Shown one piece after another: positions 21,529 to 31,741 of a stretch of 64,000 bases of DNA. Position numbers and translations under genes: made by a program. Origin of the DNA: Vibrio echinoideorum. Lineage in GTDB: Bacteria > Pseudomonadota > Gammaproteobacteria > Enterobacterales > Vibrionaceae. Within the stretch, counting starts at the first letter, position 1. Each line of letters begins with the position of its first letter. Under the pieces are notes generated by a model that was not told where the DNA came from, made no database searches, and saw only the letters and a list, made by a program, of their open reading frames with translations. The DNA lies in assembly GCF_024347455.1 (NCBI RefSeq), contig NZ_AP025483.1, forward strand, positions 1,178,001 to 1,242,000. The letters run 5' to 3'.

Positions 21529-21597
21529 CTTTGATAGCCGAGTTATAACCTTGATAGCTAAGCTATAAGCTCGAAAGCGACTCAATGATATTTGTTC

Positions 21598-21625
21598 AAA
21601 GCCCCTAATCATTAGGGGCTTTTTT
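21598..21625 (+). terminator. mukFEB terminator
   Basis: Stem AAAGCCCCTA / TAGGGGCTTT with a short loop and six T. Confidence 0.9.
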
Positions 21626-21862
21626 GTACCTTGAATCTAATTTCTACAACTGAGCACCTTCCGCCTAATCCTCTCGTCGACACTGATATGACCACTCATA
21701 CCTTATGGTTATTATCAACGGAACTTGTTTGAGGTCACACGCACAAAACCACAAATAATGTATGGTAATGACATAGGTTTAATAATATTAATAATATTGT
21801 ATTACTTAAATTTTAATTGTTGATAACTCGCGATGTGCGAAAGGTAAAGGTAGGACTTAGGT

Positions 21863-24800
21863 ATGATTCAAATCCTTATTGATGGGAAATATCGAATTGT
21901 CGAACAAGGGCAAACTGTTCTTGAGGCGGCAAAAATATGTGGTTTGGAGATCCCATCTTTATGTGGTTTGAACAAAACAGCGGATAAAGTACCGTGTGAT
22001 TTGTGTGTTGTTGAGGTAGATGGCGTTGGTGTGACACGTTCTTGCGAACTAGAAGTGTCTAATGGATTGGAGATTACGACTCAGTCAAAGCAACTGACCG
22101 CTCATCGACAAGAAGCACTAAATCGTATCATGACAGACCACTACGCTGACTGTGAGGCGCCATGCCAAACGGCTTGTCCTGCTGGCGTTGATATCCAGTC
22201 TTACCTCCATCATATCGCTCAAAATGATCACATTAAAGCGATTGAGGTGATCAAAAAGACATTACCAATGCCACTTTCAATTGGTCGAGTATGTCCTGCT
22301 TTTTGTGAAACCGAATGTCGTCGTAATTTAGTCGATGAATCGATCGCGATCCGTCAACTCAAACGACACGCTGCCGATGCGGATCTAGCCGCTCAAGAAA
22401 GCTATATGCCTGCTAAGAAGCCGAGTAAAGGTAAGAGTATAGCGATTGTGGGTAGTGGCCCCGGTGGACTTACAACCGGTTATTATCTGTCTAATGAAGG
22501 TTATGACGTCAGTGTTTATGAGTCGATGCCCAAAGCGGGTGGCTGGCTACGTTATGGTATCCCTGAATATCGTTTACCTAAGTCGATTCTAGACAAAGAA
22601 ATTGAACTGATGTGTCGCAACGGAATGGCGGTTGAGTGTGATAAAAAGCTCGGTGTCGATTTTACACTGTCTGATTTAAGTAACGATTTTGATGCGGTTT
22701 GTTTAGCGGTTGGTGCATCTCAAGCCGTTGAAATGAATTATCCGGGCAGTGAGCTTGGTGGCTGCTATTTAGGTGTGGATTACCTGAAAGATTACGTGAC
22801 CGATCAGCAGTTCATTACCGGTAAAAAAGTAGCGGTGATCGGTGGCGGTAACACTGCGATTGACTGTGCGAGAACGGCAGTGCGAGATGGCGCTGATACC
22901 ACGCTGGTCTATCGTCGTACACGCGATGAGATGCCTGCGGAAGATTACGAAATCGAAGAAGCCGAACACGAAGGCGTAAAGTTCCACTTCTTGACCAATC
23001 CGGCGGAGAATATTGCAGATGAAAACGGTCACGTATCGGAGATAAGATTAGAACGAATGGCTTTGGGACCGGCTGATGCTTCAGGTCGTCGTAGCCCTAA
23101 ACCAACTGGCGAGTTCTTTGTTGAAGCGTTTGATACGGTCATCGCTGCCGTGTCGCAAAAGCCTGATCTGAGCTTTATGGATAATGAAGCTATTGATATC
23201 CCGCTGACACGCTGGAATACCGCTGATGCTGATCCGCAAACCATGCACACGGGTACTGGTAATATCTTCAGTATTGGTGATTTCCGACGTGGCCCTGCAA
23301 CGGCAGTGGAAGCCGTGGGGGATGGGCGTATTGCAGCGCAAGCGATCGATCGCTTTTTCCATGGTGACATGGATAACATTCCGGCCAAACCGTTTAACTC
23401 AAGAAAGCATAAGCAATTAAAAGCCGTTGACCCTGAGCAATTCAAATCAATACAGCGCATGGCGCGCAAAATTATGCCAGAGTTGACCCCAGAGCAACGA
23501 GAGCAAAGCTTCGAAGAAGTAGAAACAGGCTTTGATAATGCGGATGCGATAGCGGAAGCTACAAGGTGTTTAGAGTGTGGCTGCCAAGCGAATACAGACT
23601 GCGACCTACGAGATTACTCGACCGAATACAAAGCAACGCAAACGCATCCAGAGTACAAAATCGATGTAGCTTCTAATGACAGTTGGCAAGCGATTCGCGC
23701 AGAAGAAACTAAGGTCGGCTTAACAAGGCAAAAATTCGCGGTCGATGACAGCTCTGAATTTATTATCTTTGATGCCAACCGCTGTATCAGTTGCGGGCAG
23801 TGTATCCAAGCGTGTCGCGAACAGAATGTTCATGGAGTTCTAAGCTTCATGAATCAGTCAAATGGCAAGCCAGCATCAAGGCCTGAGTGTCGCCCTAATT
23901 TTGGAGCAGACAAGACACTAATGGGTGATTCTAACTGTGTTCAATGTGGTTCGTGTGTTCAAGTGTGTCCAACGGGCGCAATGGTGGATGCTCGAGATAG
24001 AAAGCAAGGCGATACAGATGCCTTGAAGAAAGTCGATACGATTTGTACCTACTGCGGTGTGGGTTGTAAGCTCACGATGCACGTCGATGAAAAGCAGAAT
24101 AAAATCCGCTACATCGAAGGTGCAAACTCTCCGGTTAATGAAGGCATGCTTTGCGTTAAGGGCCGGTTCGGTTTTGATTTTGTTGGCAGTGATGCGCGCC
24201 TAACGACACCACTAATACGCAAAGATGGTTGGTTGCAACCGGCAAGTTGGGATGACGCGATTACGCTCATTGCTGATAAGTTCACCGCGATTAAGCAAGG
24301 TTTTGGTAGCAATGCCTTGGCGGGTTTCTCGTCGGCAAAAACGACGAACGAAGATAACTATGCGTTCCAAAAGTTCATACGTCGCGAACTTGGAACCAAT
24401 AACGTCGATCACTGTGCTCGTCTTTGTCATGCTTCAACGGTGACTGGCTTAGAGGCTTCACTGGGTAGTGGGGCGATGACCAATGATATTCCGAGTATTA
24501 AGCACTCAGATGTAATTTTCATCATTGGTTCAGACACCACATCGGCGCACCCTATTATTGGCTCGCACATCAAGCAAGCGGTGAGGCATGGTGGAGCACG
24601 ATTGATCGTTGCTGATCCAAAACGAATTGATATTGCTGATCATGCCGAACTTTACTTAGCACACCGCCCGGGTACTGATGTGATGCTGATCAATGGCGTC
24701 ATGCAACAGATCATCAAACACGGTTGGTATGACCAAGATTACATCGATGAACGAGTTGATGGCTTTGATACCTTGTTACAAGAGGTCATGTCGCCAAGTT

Positions 24801-26092
24801 ATTCACTCGAAAAAGTCGAACTGGTTACCGGTGTGAAAGCCGATGATATCTTCGCTATGGCTCGCTTGATCGGTACTGCTGAACGCACCGCGGTGTATTA
24901 CTCTATGGGTATCACGCAGCACACCACAGGGCATGACAATGTTCGCTCTATTGCTAATCTTCAATTACTGTGTGGCAACATTGGTATTGAAGGTGGTGGC
25001 ATTAACCCGCTGCGTGGACAATCTAATGTACAGGGCGCGTGTGACATGGGTGCCTTACCAAACAACCTACCTGGCTATCAAAAAGTTTATAATCCGATGG
25101 TGCGTCAGAAGTTTGCGATGGAGTGGGGCGTTTCAGATTTACCCGCTGAAGCGGGCTTAACGTTGACCGAGATAATTGATGGCGCATGCCATCGTGACGT
25201 ACGTGGTTTGTACGTAATGGGTGAAAACCCTGTACTCAGCGATCCGAACCAAGCTCACGTAATTGAAGGGCTTGAAGCCTTAGACTTTCTTGTGGTTCAA
25301 GATATCTTCTTAACAGAAACCGCTCAGTATGCCGATGTGGTTCTGCCGTCTTGTTCGTTTGCTGAAAAATCGGGCCATTTTACCAATACTGAGCGTCGAG
25401 TTCAGCGTATTAACCCAGCCGTATTACCTCCAGGTGAGGCCAAAGAAGACTGGGTGATCATTCAATTGCTAGCCAACGCAATGGGAGGGAACTGGGAATA
25501 TAGCACTGTTGCTGATATAACCAATGAGATCGCAAGAGTGACTCCTCAATACGGTGGTTTACGTTGGGAGAACATTACGGTCAACGGCGTTCAATGGCCA
25601 AGTAATAAAAACAATCCTGACGGTACTCGTATTATGCACCAGACTCAGTTCACTCGCGGACGTGGTCAGATGGAAGCGATTCCGTTTAGATATGCGGCTG
25701 AGCTTCCAGATGCAGAATACCCGTTAGTACTAACAACTGGGCGTGTTTTGGAGCAGTTTCATACTGGGACCATGACTCGTAAAACTAAAGGGCTCGATAA
25801 CTTAGCGGGTCCTCGCGCGATGTTGAGCGTTCATGATGCAGAAGAGCTAGGCATTTCGAACGGTCAAATGCTTAAGGTATCGACCCGACGTGGTGAGATT
25901 GAGATTGCTGCATTTGTCACTAAGCGGATGCAAAAGGGCGTGGTGTTTATTCCATTCCATTTTGTTGAGTCTCCGGTCAACCGTTTAACGACCACAGCGA
26001 CTGATCCTCACGCTAAGATCCCAGAGTTTAAGGTGGCAGCAGTGCGTATTGATCTAATCCGTGAACCGGAAATCGCAGAAACGGAGGCTTAA
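21863..26092 (+). CDS. Fused formate dehydrogenase (NuoG-like + GltD-like + FdhF-like)
   Basis: 1409 residues, far larger than ordinary FdhF (715). Order of parts: a 2Fe-2S ferredoxin domain (Cys34, 45, 48, 61); a Cys-rich helical Fe-S domain of the glutamate synthase/dihydropyrimidine dehydrogenase type (Cys97, 101, 105, 144, 148, 152); an FAD/NAD(P)-dependent oxidoreductase like GltD (GSGPGGLTTG near 197-206, GGGNTA near 325); two 4Fe-4S ferredoxin motifs (about 635-700); a 4Fe-4S site (CTYCGVGC near 730) and the molybdopterin catalytic domain. The Mo ligand is Cys855 in ARLCH, where E. coli FdhF has selenocysteine. The likely reaction is formate oxidation coupled to NAD(P); direction and acceptor are inferred. 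Single-gene unit with its own terminator; no fdhD or separate diaphorase beside it. Confidence 0.85.
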   Translation: MIQILIDGKYRIVEQGQTVLEAAKICGLEIPSLCGLNKTADKVPCDLCVVEVDGVGVTRSCELEVSNGLEITTQSKQLTAHRQEALNRIMTDHYADCEAPCQTACPAGVDIQSYLHHIAQNDHIKAIEVIKKTLPMPLSIGRVCPAFCETECRRNLVDESIAIRQLKRHAADADLAAQESYMPAKKPSKGKSIAIVGSGPGGLTTGYYLSNEGYDVSVYESMPKAGGWLRYGIPEYRLPKSILDKEIELMCRNGMAVECDKKLGVDFTLSDLSNDFDAVCLAVGASQAVEMNYPGSELGGCYLGVDYLKDYVTDQQFITGKKVAVIGGGNTAIDCARTAVRDGADTTLVYRRTRDEMPAEDYEIEEAEHEGVKFHFLTNPAENIADENGHVSEIRLERMALGPADASGRRSPKPTGEFFVEAFDTVIAAVSQKPDLSFMDNEAIDIPLTRWNTADADPQTMHTGTGNIFSIGDFRRGPATAVEAVGDGRIAAQAIDRFFHGDMDNIPAKPFNSRKHKQLKAVDPEQFKSIQRMARKIMPELTPEQREQSFEEVETGFDNADAIAEATRCLECGCQANTDCDLRDYSTEYKATQTHPEYKIDVASNDSWQAIRAEETKVGLTRQKFAVDDSSEFIIFDANRCISCGQCIQACREQNVHGVLSFMNQSNGKPASRPECRPNFGADKTLMGDSNCVQCGSCVQVCPTGAMVDARDRKQGDTDALKKVDTICTYCGVGCKLTMHVDEKQNKIRYIEGANSPVNEGMLCVKGRFGFDFVGSDARLTTPLIRKDGWLQPASWDDAITLIADKFTAIKQGFGSNALAGFSSAKTTNEDNYAFQKFIRRELGTNNVDHCARLCHASTVTGLEASLGSGAMTNDIPSIKHSDVIFIIGSDTTSAHPIIGSHIKQAVRHGGARLIVADPKRIDIADHAELYLAHRPGTDVMLINGVMQQIIKHGWYDQDYIDERVDGFDTLLQEVMSPSYSLEKVELVTGVKADDIFAMARLIGTAERTAVYYSMGITQHTTGHDNVRSIANLQLLCGNIGIEGGGINPLRGQSNVQGACDMGALPNNLPGYQKVYNPMVRQKFAMEWGVSDLPAEAGLTLTEIIDGACHRDVRGLYVMGENPVLSDPNQAHVIEGLEALDFLVVQDIFLTETAQYADVVLPSCSFAEKSGHFTNTERRVQRINPAVLPPGEAKEDWVIIQLLANAMGGNWEYSTVADITNEIARVTPQYGGLRWENITVNGVQWPSNKNNPDGTRIMHQTQFTRGRGQMEAIPFRYAAELPDAEYPLVLTTGRVLEQFHTGTMTRKTKGLDNLAGPRAMLSVHDAEELGISNGQMLKVSTRRGEIEIAAFVTKRMQKGVVFIPFHFVESPVNRLTTTATDPHAKIPEFKVAAVRIDLIREPEIAETEA

Positions 26093-26201
26093 TCTACACT
26101 GTTTAACTTAATAGACTTAAGCCTCACTACTTTAACCTAACGACTTTAGACAGAGCCCCTTGGCCTGATTCGTTAGCTTAAAAGGATTAACGACAGAGAT
26201 T

Positions 26202-26239
26202 AAAAAGCCGCGTAACTCTCAGAGTTATGCGGCTTTTTT
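26202..26239. terminator. Bidirectional terminator, formate dehydrogenase / ATP-grasp operon
   Basis: Seventeen-position stem (26202-26218 with 26222-26238) with one mismatch or wobble, loop TCA, A-tract and T-tract on opposite strands. Confidence 0.92.
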
Positions 26240-26266
26240 GTTGTGCTAGGTATGGTTTGGAATATT

Positions 26267-27259
26267 CTAGTCAATCATTTTGTGAGTAGACAATTCATTA
26301 CCGTGAACACCAAATTGTTTTGCAGCGTATGCAACACGTTCTGCTGGCTTTGGATATTCAGCGGGTGTGCCTAGATTTTCAATATGATGCAAGCGAGGCA
26401 ATAAACCAGCGCCGTTTGCAATCTGTATTGCCAATCCAGGGCGAGCATTGAGTTCCAGTACCATAGGGCCTTCTTCTTGGTCTAAAACCATGTCAGTACC
26501 CATGTAACCAAGACCTGTCATTTCCCAAGCACTTGATGCAAGAGTCAGTAGTTTCTCCCAATGTGGCACTTGAAGTGACGCCAACTCTTTCCCCGTATCT
26601 GGGTGATGAGTGACTGGTTGGTCAAACTGAACCGCACGAACGGCTTTCCCGGTCGCGATGCAAATACCGACCCCGACAGCACCTTGGTGCAAGTTCGCCT
26701 TGCCGTCAGAAGCTGAAGTGGATAGGCGCATCATTGCCATCACAGGGTAGCCTTTAAATACGATAATTCGTACATCTGGCACGCCTTCGTAACTGAAGCC
26801 TTCGAAACACTCATCAAATTTAATGAGGTTTTCAACCACGGCTACGTCGTTCTTACCGCCTAGTGAGAAAAGACCGGCCAGAGCGTTACTGATGTGACGC
26901 TCTACGTCTTCTTCATTAATGGTAGAACCCGATGGCTTGGTATAAACACCATCTTTGTGAGAGATGACAACAAGGATGCCTTTACCACCACTACCTTGAG
27001 CCGGCTTGATTACAAAACCGGGCCACTCTTTAACCATTTTGTGGATTGTTCTTACTTCAGCTTGGTGACCAATAACGCCAATCAATGTAGGTACAGTTGC
27101 ACCCGCTTGTTCAGCAATAATCTTAGTCTTAAGCTTGTCATCAACGAGTGGATACTTGGAACGATCATTGTAGCGACCAATATAACTATGGTTACGCTTG
27201 TTCATTCCCATTATGCCTTTGTCTTTCAACTTAAACGGTGAAGTAAATTGATCAAACAT
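26267..27259 (-). CDS. ATP-grasp alpha-L-glutamate ligase-related protein
   Basis: 330 residues, soluble. The ATP-grasp fold is visible: nucleotide loop PAQGSGGKGILV near 90-105, RIIVFKGYPVMAMMR near 175, and the metal-binding ending MVLELNARPGLAIQIANGAG near 270-290. This matches the RimK-related 'sugar-transfer/ATPgrasp_ST' group, which ligates an amino acid or peptide carboxylate to an amine. A GGAGG ribosome site overlaps the stop of the upstream 7TM gene (3 bases apart), so it is the third gene of a tightly coupled operon. Substrate unknown; the partners suggest a modification of an envelope-linked peptide. Confidence 0.85.
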   Translation of the reverse strand: MFDQFTSPFKLKDKGIMGMNKRNHSYIGRYNDRSKYPLVDDKLKTKIIAEQAGATVPTLIGVIGHQAEVRTIHKMVKEWPGFVIKPAQGSGGKGILVVISHKDGVYTKPSGSTINEEDVERHISNALAGLFSLGGKNDVAVVENLIKFDECFEGFSYEGVPDVRIIVFKGYPVMAMMRLSTSASDGKANLHQGAVGVGICIATGKAVRAVQFDQPVTHHPDTGKELASLQVPHWEKLLTLASSAWEMTGLGYMGTDMVLDQEEGPMVLELNARPGLAIQIANGAGLLPRLHHIENLGTPAEYPKPAERVAYAAKQFGVHGNELSTHKMID

Positions 27260-27262
27260 AAC

Positions 27263-28768
27263 TTAGTCCTCCGCTAGCGGTTTAAAGCGACGAAGCTCGG
27301 TTAGACGGTAGCCCGTGTAGTTACCTAGTAGCAAGATGGTCGCTAGAATAACAAGCTGCAAACCAATAAAGTTGAACGTCAAGTGCTGAATGAACGGGTT
27401 AGTCATGCCTAAGTAAACAAGAACCGCGGTAAATAGAGAGCCACCACCTTGTAGTACTACTTCTTTCGCGCCTTCTTCTTCCCAAAGGATAGACATACGT
27501 TCGATAGTCCAAGACAAGATAATCATTGGGAAGAACGTAATCGATAGACCTTCTGTTAGTCCGATTTTAAATGCGACGACAGTAAATATCGAGATAATCA
27601 TAATTACCGTAATGATTACGGCGGATATCCTGGCAACTAACAAGAGGTTGAGTTTGGACAAGTAACTTCGTATTACAAGACCAGTACCGACAATTAGTAG
27701 GAAGCCAACAATGCCTGTAACCAACTGAGTTTGAACGAATGCTACAGCAATCAGAACGGGCATGAACGTACCAGAAGTCTTAAGACCTATGATGACACGC
27801 AAGAACACAACGATAAGCGCACCTATTGGAATCAGCATGATGGTTTTAAACATCGCTTGTTCTTCTAACGGTAGGCTGTGGATCGATAGGTTCAATAGTT
27901 GATCGGCAGATACTTTGCTGTTGGTTGCTTCTGTTGGCGAGATTTCTTGAGCAATCATAGAGAAGTGAACTTTACTGTTCTGGCCGCCCACAACATCTAA
28001 TAGCGAGACATTTGACTCGTCCCAGATGAGTAGGTTTGGTTGAACTTGTTGCTCGCTAGATTCAGGAGAGAAGAGAACCCACTGGTTATTATCCCAAATT
28101 TGGTTCATGTGCTGGATTGATTGGCGACGACGTCCGTCTTCCAATTCAATAACACCGACAACCTTGTTGTGGATTTTAGCTGCAGAAAGTAGCTTGTGTG
28201 TCGCCTCCACTTTGGTCATGTTATTCAAAATCAGCGCTGAGTTTTGGCTGTCTGGATCGTTAAGCGTTTTGATTAATTCACGAGTAAAGGTGATGTTGTC
28301 TGCTGAGCGCTTGGTTGCTCTGTCTATCAAAGCAAGGGCCGCGGCTTCTTCAGGACCGTCAAAGCTTGGTTGAGTGACATCACCGTCTGGAGGCGTCGCG
28401 GTCACGTTCGCTTGGCTATCTACTAAGAATTGTGTCTTGTAGTAGATAGTCTGCGGGCCATCTGCATGACGAATGGACCATTCTGCTCGGCGACCTGAAT
28501 CTGTATTCAAGTATGAAATGCCGTAGCCTGGTGATGAAGCTGACTCACTAATAAGTGTAAAATTAGACTGCGTGTGAGGTGCGGCTAGTGAAACTTTTGC
28601 TTCTTTACCCGCTGCATTGAATTCGATACGAGCTTCAATGTCCCAAACTTGATTAGTTTCCCCTGGAGTCCAGGGTACACCGTAGGTGGTATGTCTGAAC
28701 ATACTGAGTGTTATTCCTGCCACGATGAGCAGGAAAATTGAGATATAAAATGGAATTCTTGACGTCAT
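27263..28768 (-). CDS. Inactive-transglutaminase / 7TM membrane protein
   Basis: 501 residues. An N-terminal helix (about 5-23) anchors a periplasmic domain (about 25-290) that resembles a transglutaminase-like fold lacking the usual Cys-His-Asp set, then seven predicted membrane helices (about 310-485). This is the Transglut_i_TM plus 7TM_transglut architecture. It lies between the retropepsin-like and ATP-grasp genes with 17-base and 3-base gaps, a conserved trio in proteobacteria. I infer a peptide-binding receptor or channel that links a periplasmic protease with a cytosolic ligase. No catalytic activity is claimed. Confidence 0.82.
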   Translation of the reverse strand: MTSRIPFYISIFLLIVAGITLSMFRHTTYGVPWTPGETNQVWDIEARIEFNAAGKEAKVSLAAPHTQSNFTLISESASSPGYGISYLNTDSGRRAEWSIRHADGPQTIYYKTQFLVDSQANVTATPPDGDVTQPSFDGPEEAAALALIDRATKRSADNITFTRELIKTLNDPDSQNSALILNNMTKVEATHKLLSAAKIHNKVVGVIELEDGRRRQSIQHMNQIWDNNQWVLFSPESSEQQVQPNLLIWDESNVSLLDVVGGQNSKVHFSMIAQEISPTEATNSKVSADQLLNLSIHSLPLEEQAMFKTIMLIPIGALIVVFLRVIIGLKTSGTFMPVLIAVAFVQTQLVTGIVGFLLIVGTGLVIRSYLSKLNLLLVARISAVIITVIMIISIFTVVAFKIGLTEGLSITFFPMIILSWTIERMSILWEEEGAKEVVLQGGGSLFTAVLVYLGMTNPFIQHLTFNFIGLQLVILATILLLGNYTGYRLTELRRFKPLAED

Positions 28769-28785
28769 AGCTTACCCTACTATTG

Positions 28786-29526
28786 TTATTTAACTTCCGT
28801 TTGTACGTACTTTTTACTTACATCTACTAGCGCTATGTCTTTGATAAATTCGCGCCCTAGTAATACAGGGTGACTCATTTGAGAGCGATCCGCCAATGTA
28901 AATTGCGCTTTTTCATGGATTTTTCCAACTTTAACCCATAATTCGATCACAGCTCGACGTTCTGCTTTGTCATTCGTTGACTGACGGATTTTTACATACC
29001 GTACAACTGGCGCTTCAATCCATTTTTGGTCTTCTACGGCTTGCGCTTTATCGTCTAGATGGAACTTAATCCAGTTCTTTCCGTTGCGTTCGAATTCTTT
29101 GATATCGACAGCATTCAAAGAAGAGGTGGTAGCACCCGTATCAACACGAGCATCAAAGCTTTGTTTAATCGAATCGATAGATACTTTTTCGATTCCGCCA
29201 AGAATGGTTGGTTGTGATGTAGGAGCGATAGGTGCCGCTGCAACTGCAACAGGCTCCTCTTCTTCTAACTCTTCAATAACTTTGTGTTCCATGTTTGTTA
29301 GATGAACATCTAATTGACTAGATAGGGTCGTGATTTCATCTTCTAAGCTTTCAATATAATCACTTTGATTACTTAGTTGCAGTTCAAGATTTTGAACCTT
29401 ATTTGCGATGTTTGTCTCTGAGCGGGAAATAGCATCGAGAGTTTCTTGGTGGTAGGAAGCACCGTTAGTAAGGGTGCAACCAGAGAGCAAACCAACCGCC
29501 ACAATTGGCGATAATCGCTTAAACAT
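28786..29526 (-). CDS. Retropepsin-like lipoprotein ('RimB' / Zn_protease family)
   Basis: 246 residues. The start at 29526 gives MFKRLSPIVAVGLLSGC, a lipoprotein signal with Cys17 and Thr at +2, predicting outer-membrane sorting; AAAGG lies 7 bases upstream. A coiled-coil stretch (about 28-90) leads to an acidic/Ala-Pro linker and a C-terminal domain (about 108-246) with DTGATTSS (129-136), the single-copy aspartic protease motif of retropepsins, and VLLGREFIKDI near the end. Databases call the family 'ATP-dependent zinc protease', but the motif points to a dimeric aspartic protease. First gene of a trio with the 7TM and ATP-grasp genes. Confidence 0.83.
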   Translation of the reverse strand: MFKRLSPIVAVGLLSGCTLTNGASYHQETLDAISRSETNIANKVQNLELQLSNQSDYIESLEDEITTLSSQLDVHLTNMEHKVIEELEEEEPVAVAAAPIAPTSQPTILGGIEKVSIDSIKQSFDARVDTGATTSSLNAVDIKEFERNGKNWIKFHLDDKAQAVEDQKWIEAPVVRYVKIRQSTNDKAERRAVIELWVKVGKIHEKAQFTLADRSQMSHPVLLGREFIKDIALVDVSKKYVQTEVK

Positions 29527-29581
29527 AAAAAAACCTTTGAGAATTAGAGAATAGTTCAGACTATTTAAGAGTTTAGCCCAC

Positions 29582-29604
29582 AAAAAAGGATGCGTGAAGC
29601 ACCC
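29582..29604 (-). terminator. cmoB terminator
   Basis: Minus strand GGGTGC-TTCAC-GCATCC followed by TTTTTT. It lies only about 56 bases before the start of the retropepsin-like gene. Confidence 0.75.
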
Positions 29605-29789
29605 TATTGTAAGAGTCTGGTCATATTGAATCGCAATGTGAGCGCTGCGCCAATTGTTGCTATTGGAAATAGCTCACTTATTAAACATAAGTCAATTTAT
29701 GTGCAATTTATGCTCTTTGAAGTCAGAGTGCGCTACGAAGCAAACTAAAAGGTTTCCTCGAGCAAACTATGATTCTTTTATTGTCTAGT

Positions 29790-30761
29790 TTATGGCTTTG
29801 TTGCCACTAGAACAGCACGTCTTGGTGCTGGGTGACCTTCAACTGTTTTACTTGGATCATTAGGGTCTAAATAATCTGGTAGAGAGTTGTGTGTCATCCA
29901 TTCTGTTGTGCGTTGTTCGCCAACTGTCGTAACATTTTCGTCAACGATACGTACGTCTTCAAAGCCAACCTGTTCAAGCCAGCGTTTTAGCGCGCGAGCA
30001 GAAGGGAAGAAGTAGACATTTCTCATTTGTGCGTAACGATCAACTGGAACCAGCACCGCGTTTTCGTCACCTTCAATCACTAGGGTTTCAAGGACCAACT
30101 CACCACCAGATGCTAATTGGTCTTTCAGTTGAATCAAGTGATCAAGCGGTGAACGACGGTGATACAACACACCCATGCTAAATACAGTGTCGTAAGCTTC
30201 CAGCTTTGGCAGTTGCTCAATACCCATAGGTAAAAGATGGGCACGTTGGTCATCGCCCAATAATTTACGAATTGCTTCGAATTGAACAAGGAAAAGGTGA
30301 GAAGGATCGATACCAACCGTTAGGCGTGCACCTTCACCCAGCATGCGCCACATGTGGTAACCATTGCCGCAACCCACATCGAGTACTGAACGGTTTTTCA
30401 GTGGAGAAATATGTGGAAGCACACGATCCCATTTCCAGTCGCTGCGCCATTCTGTATCGATATGAATATCATGAACAGTGTAAGGGCCTTTTCTCCAAGG
30501 GTGGAAAGTCTTCAATAAGCTTTCTAACTTTTTAAGTTCACCCGTGTGAAACGGTGTGCTGCTGCCAATCGTGACTGAATTTTTTAGGTCAACTTGGTCT
30601 GGTACACCTTGTGGGATTTTGTTCAGCGCACGTAACCAACGGTCGAAGTCACCGTGCTCTGCATTTTGCCAATCCGTCAGTTGTTGAGGTAGAACATTGA
30701 GCCACGGCTGAAGGCGAGTGTCTTGGGCAATAAGTTGATAAAAATTAGCAAAATTAAACAT
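29790..30761 (-). CDS. cmoB: tRNA uridine 34 carboxymethyltransferase CmoB
   Basis: 323 residues, the E. coli length. The SAM-type fold has [19 protein letters not shown] near 125-143 and [16 protein letters not shown] near 195-210. CmoB transfers a carboxymethyl group from carboxy-SAM (made by CmoA) to 5-hydroxyuridine at the tRNA wobble position, giving cmo5U. It lies 112 bases downstream of cmoA in the same direction and the two are probably one transcript; a hairpin without a U-tract lies between. Its terminator is just before the next operon. Confidence 0.97.
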   Translation of the reverse strand: MFNFANFYQLIAQDTRLQPWLNVLPQQLTDWQNAEHGDFDRWLRALNKIPQGVPDQVDLKNSVTIGSSTPFHTGELKKLESLLKTFHPWRKGPYTVHDIHIDTEWRSDWKWDRVLPHISPLKNRSVLDVGCGNGYHMWRMLGEGARLTVGIDPSHLFLVQFEAIRKLLGDDQRAHLLPMGIEQLPKLEAYDTVFSMGVLYHRRSPLDHLIQLKDQLASGGELVLETLVIEGDENAVLVPVDRYAQMRNVYFFPSARALKRWLEQVGFEDVRIVDENVTTVGEQRTTEWMTHNSLPDYLDPNDPSKTVEGHPAPRRAVLVATKP

Positions 30762-30873
30762 GGATAATATTAACCGTTGTGGAATTCATAATGTGTGTGA
30801 TGTCTATCATCACAACACCGAAAATTAGTGACTAAAGCCCGACAGTATCGTCTTTAGAACATTGTGTGGTGAT

Positions 30874-31620
<747 letters not shown>

Positions 31621-31741
31621 TCAGCGTAATTGGCACAGATTTCGTACCAAATAAAAGGGGACGTATTTTACGTAAAAAAAGCGCGTCTGTCACGAAAACT
31701 GAGATTACTCTCAATGATTGATTGTATATAGAGGAAAGGGA

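Noticed and set aside
21532..21571. Imperfect 20-base tandem repeat after mukB
   Set aside because: Only two degenerate copies, no structure beyond that; likely chance or old duplication.
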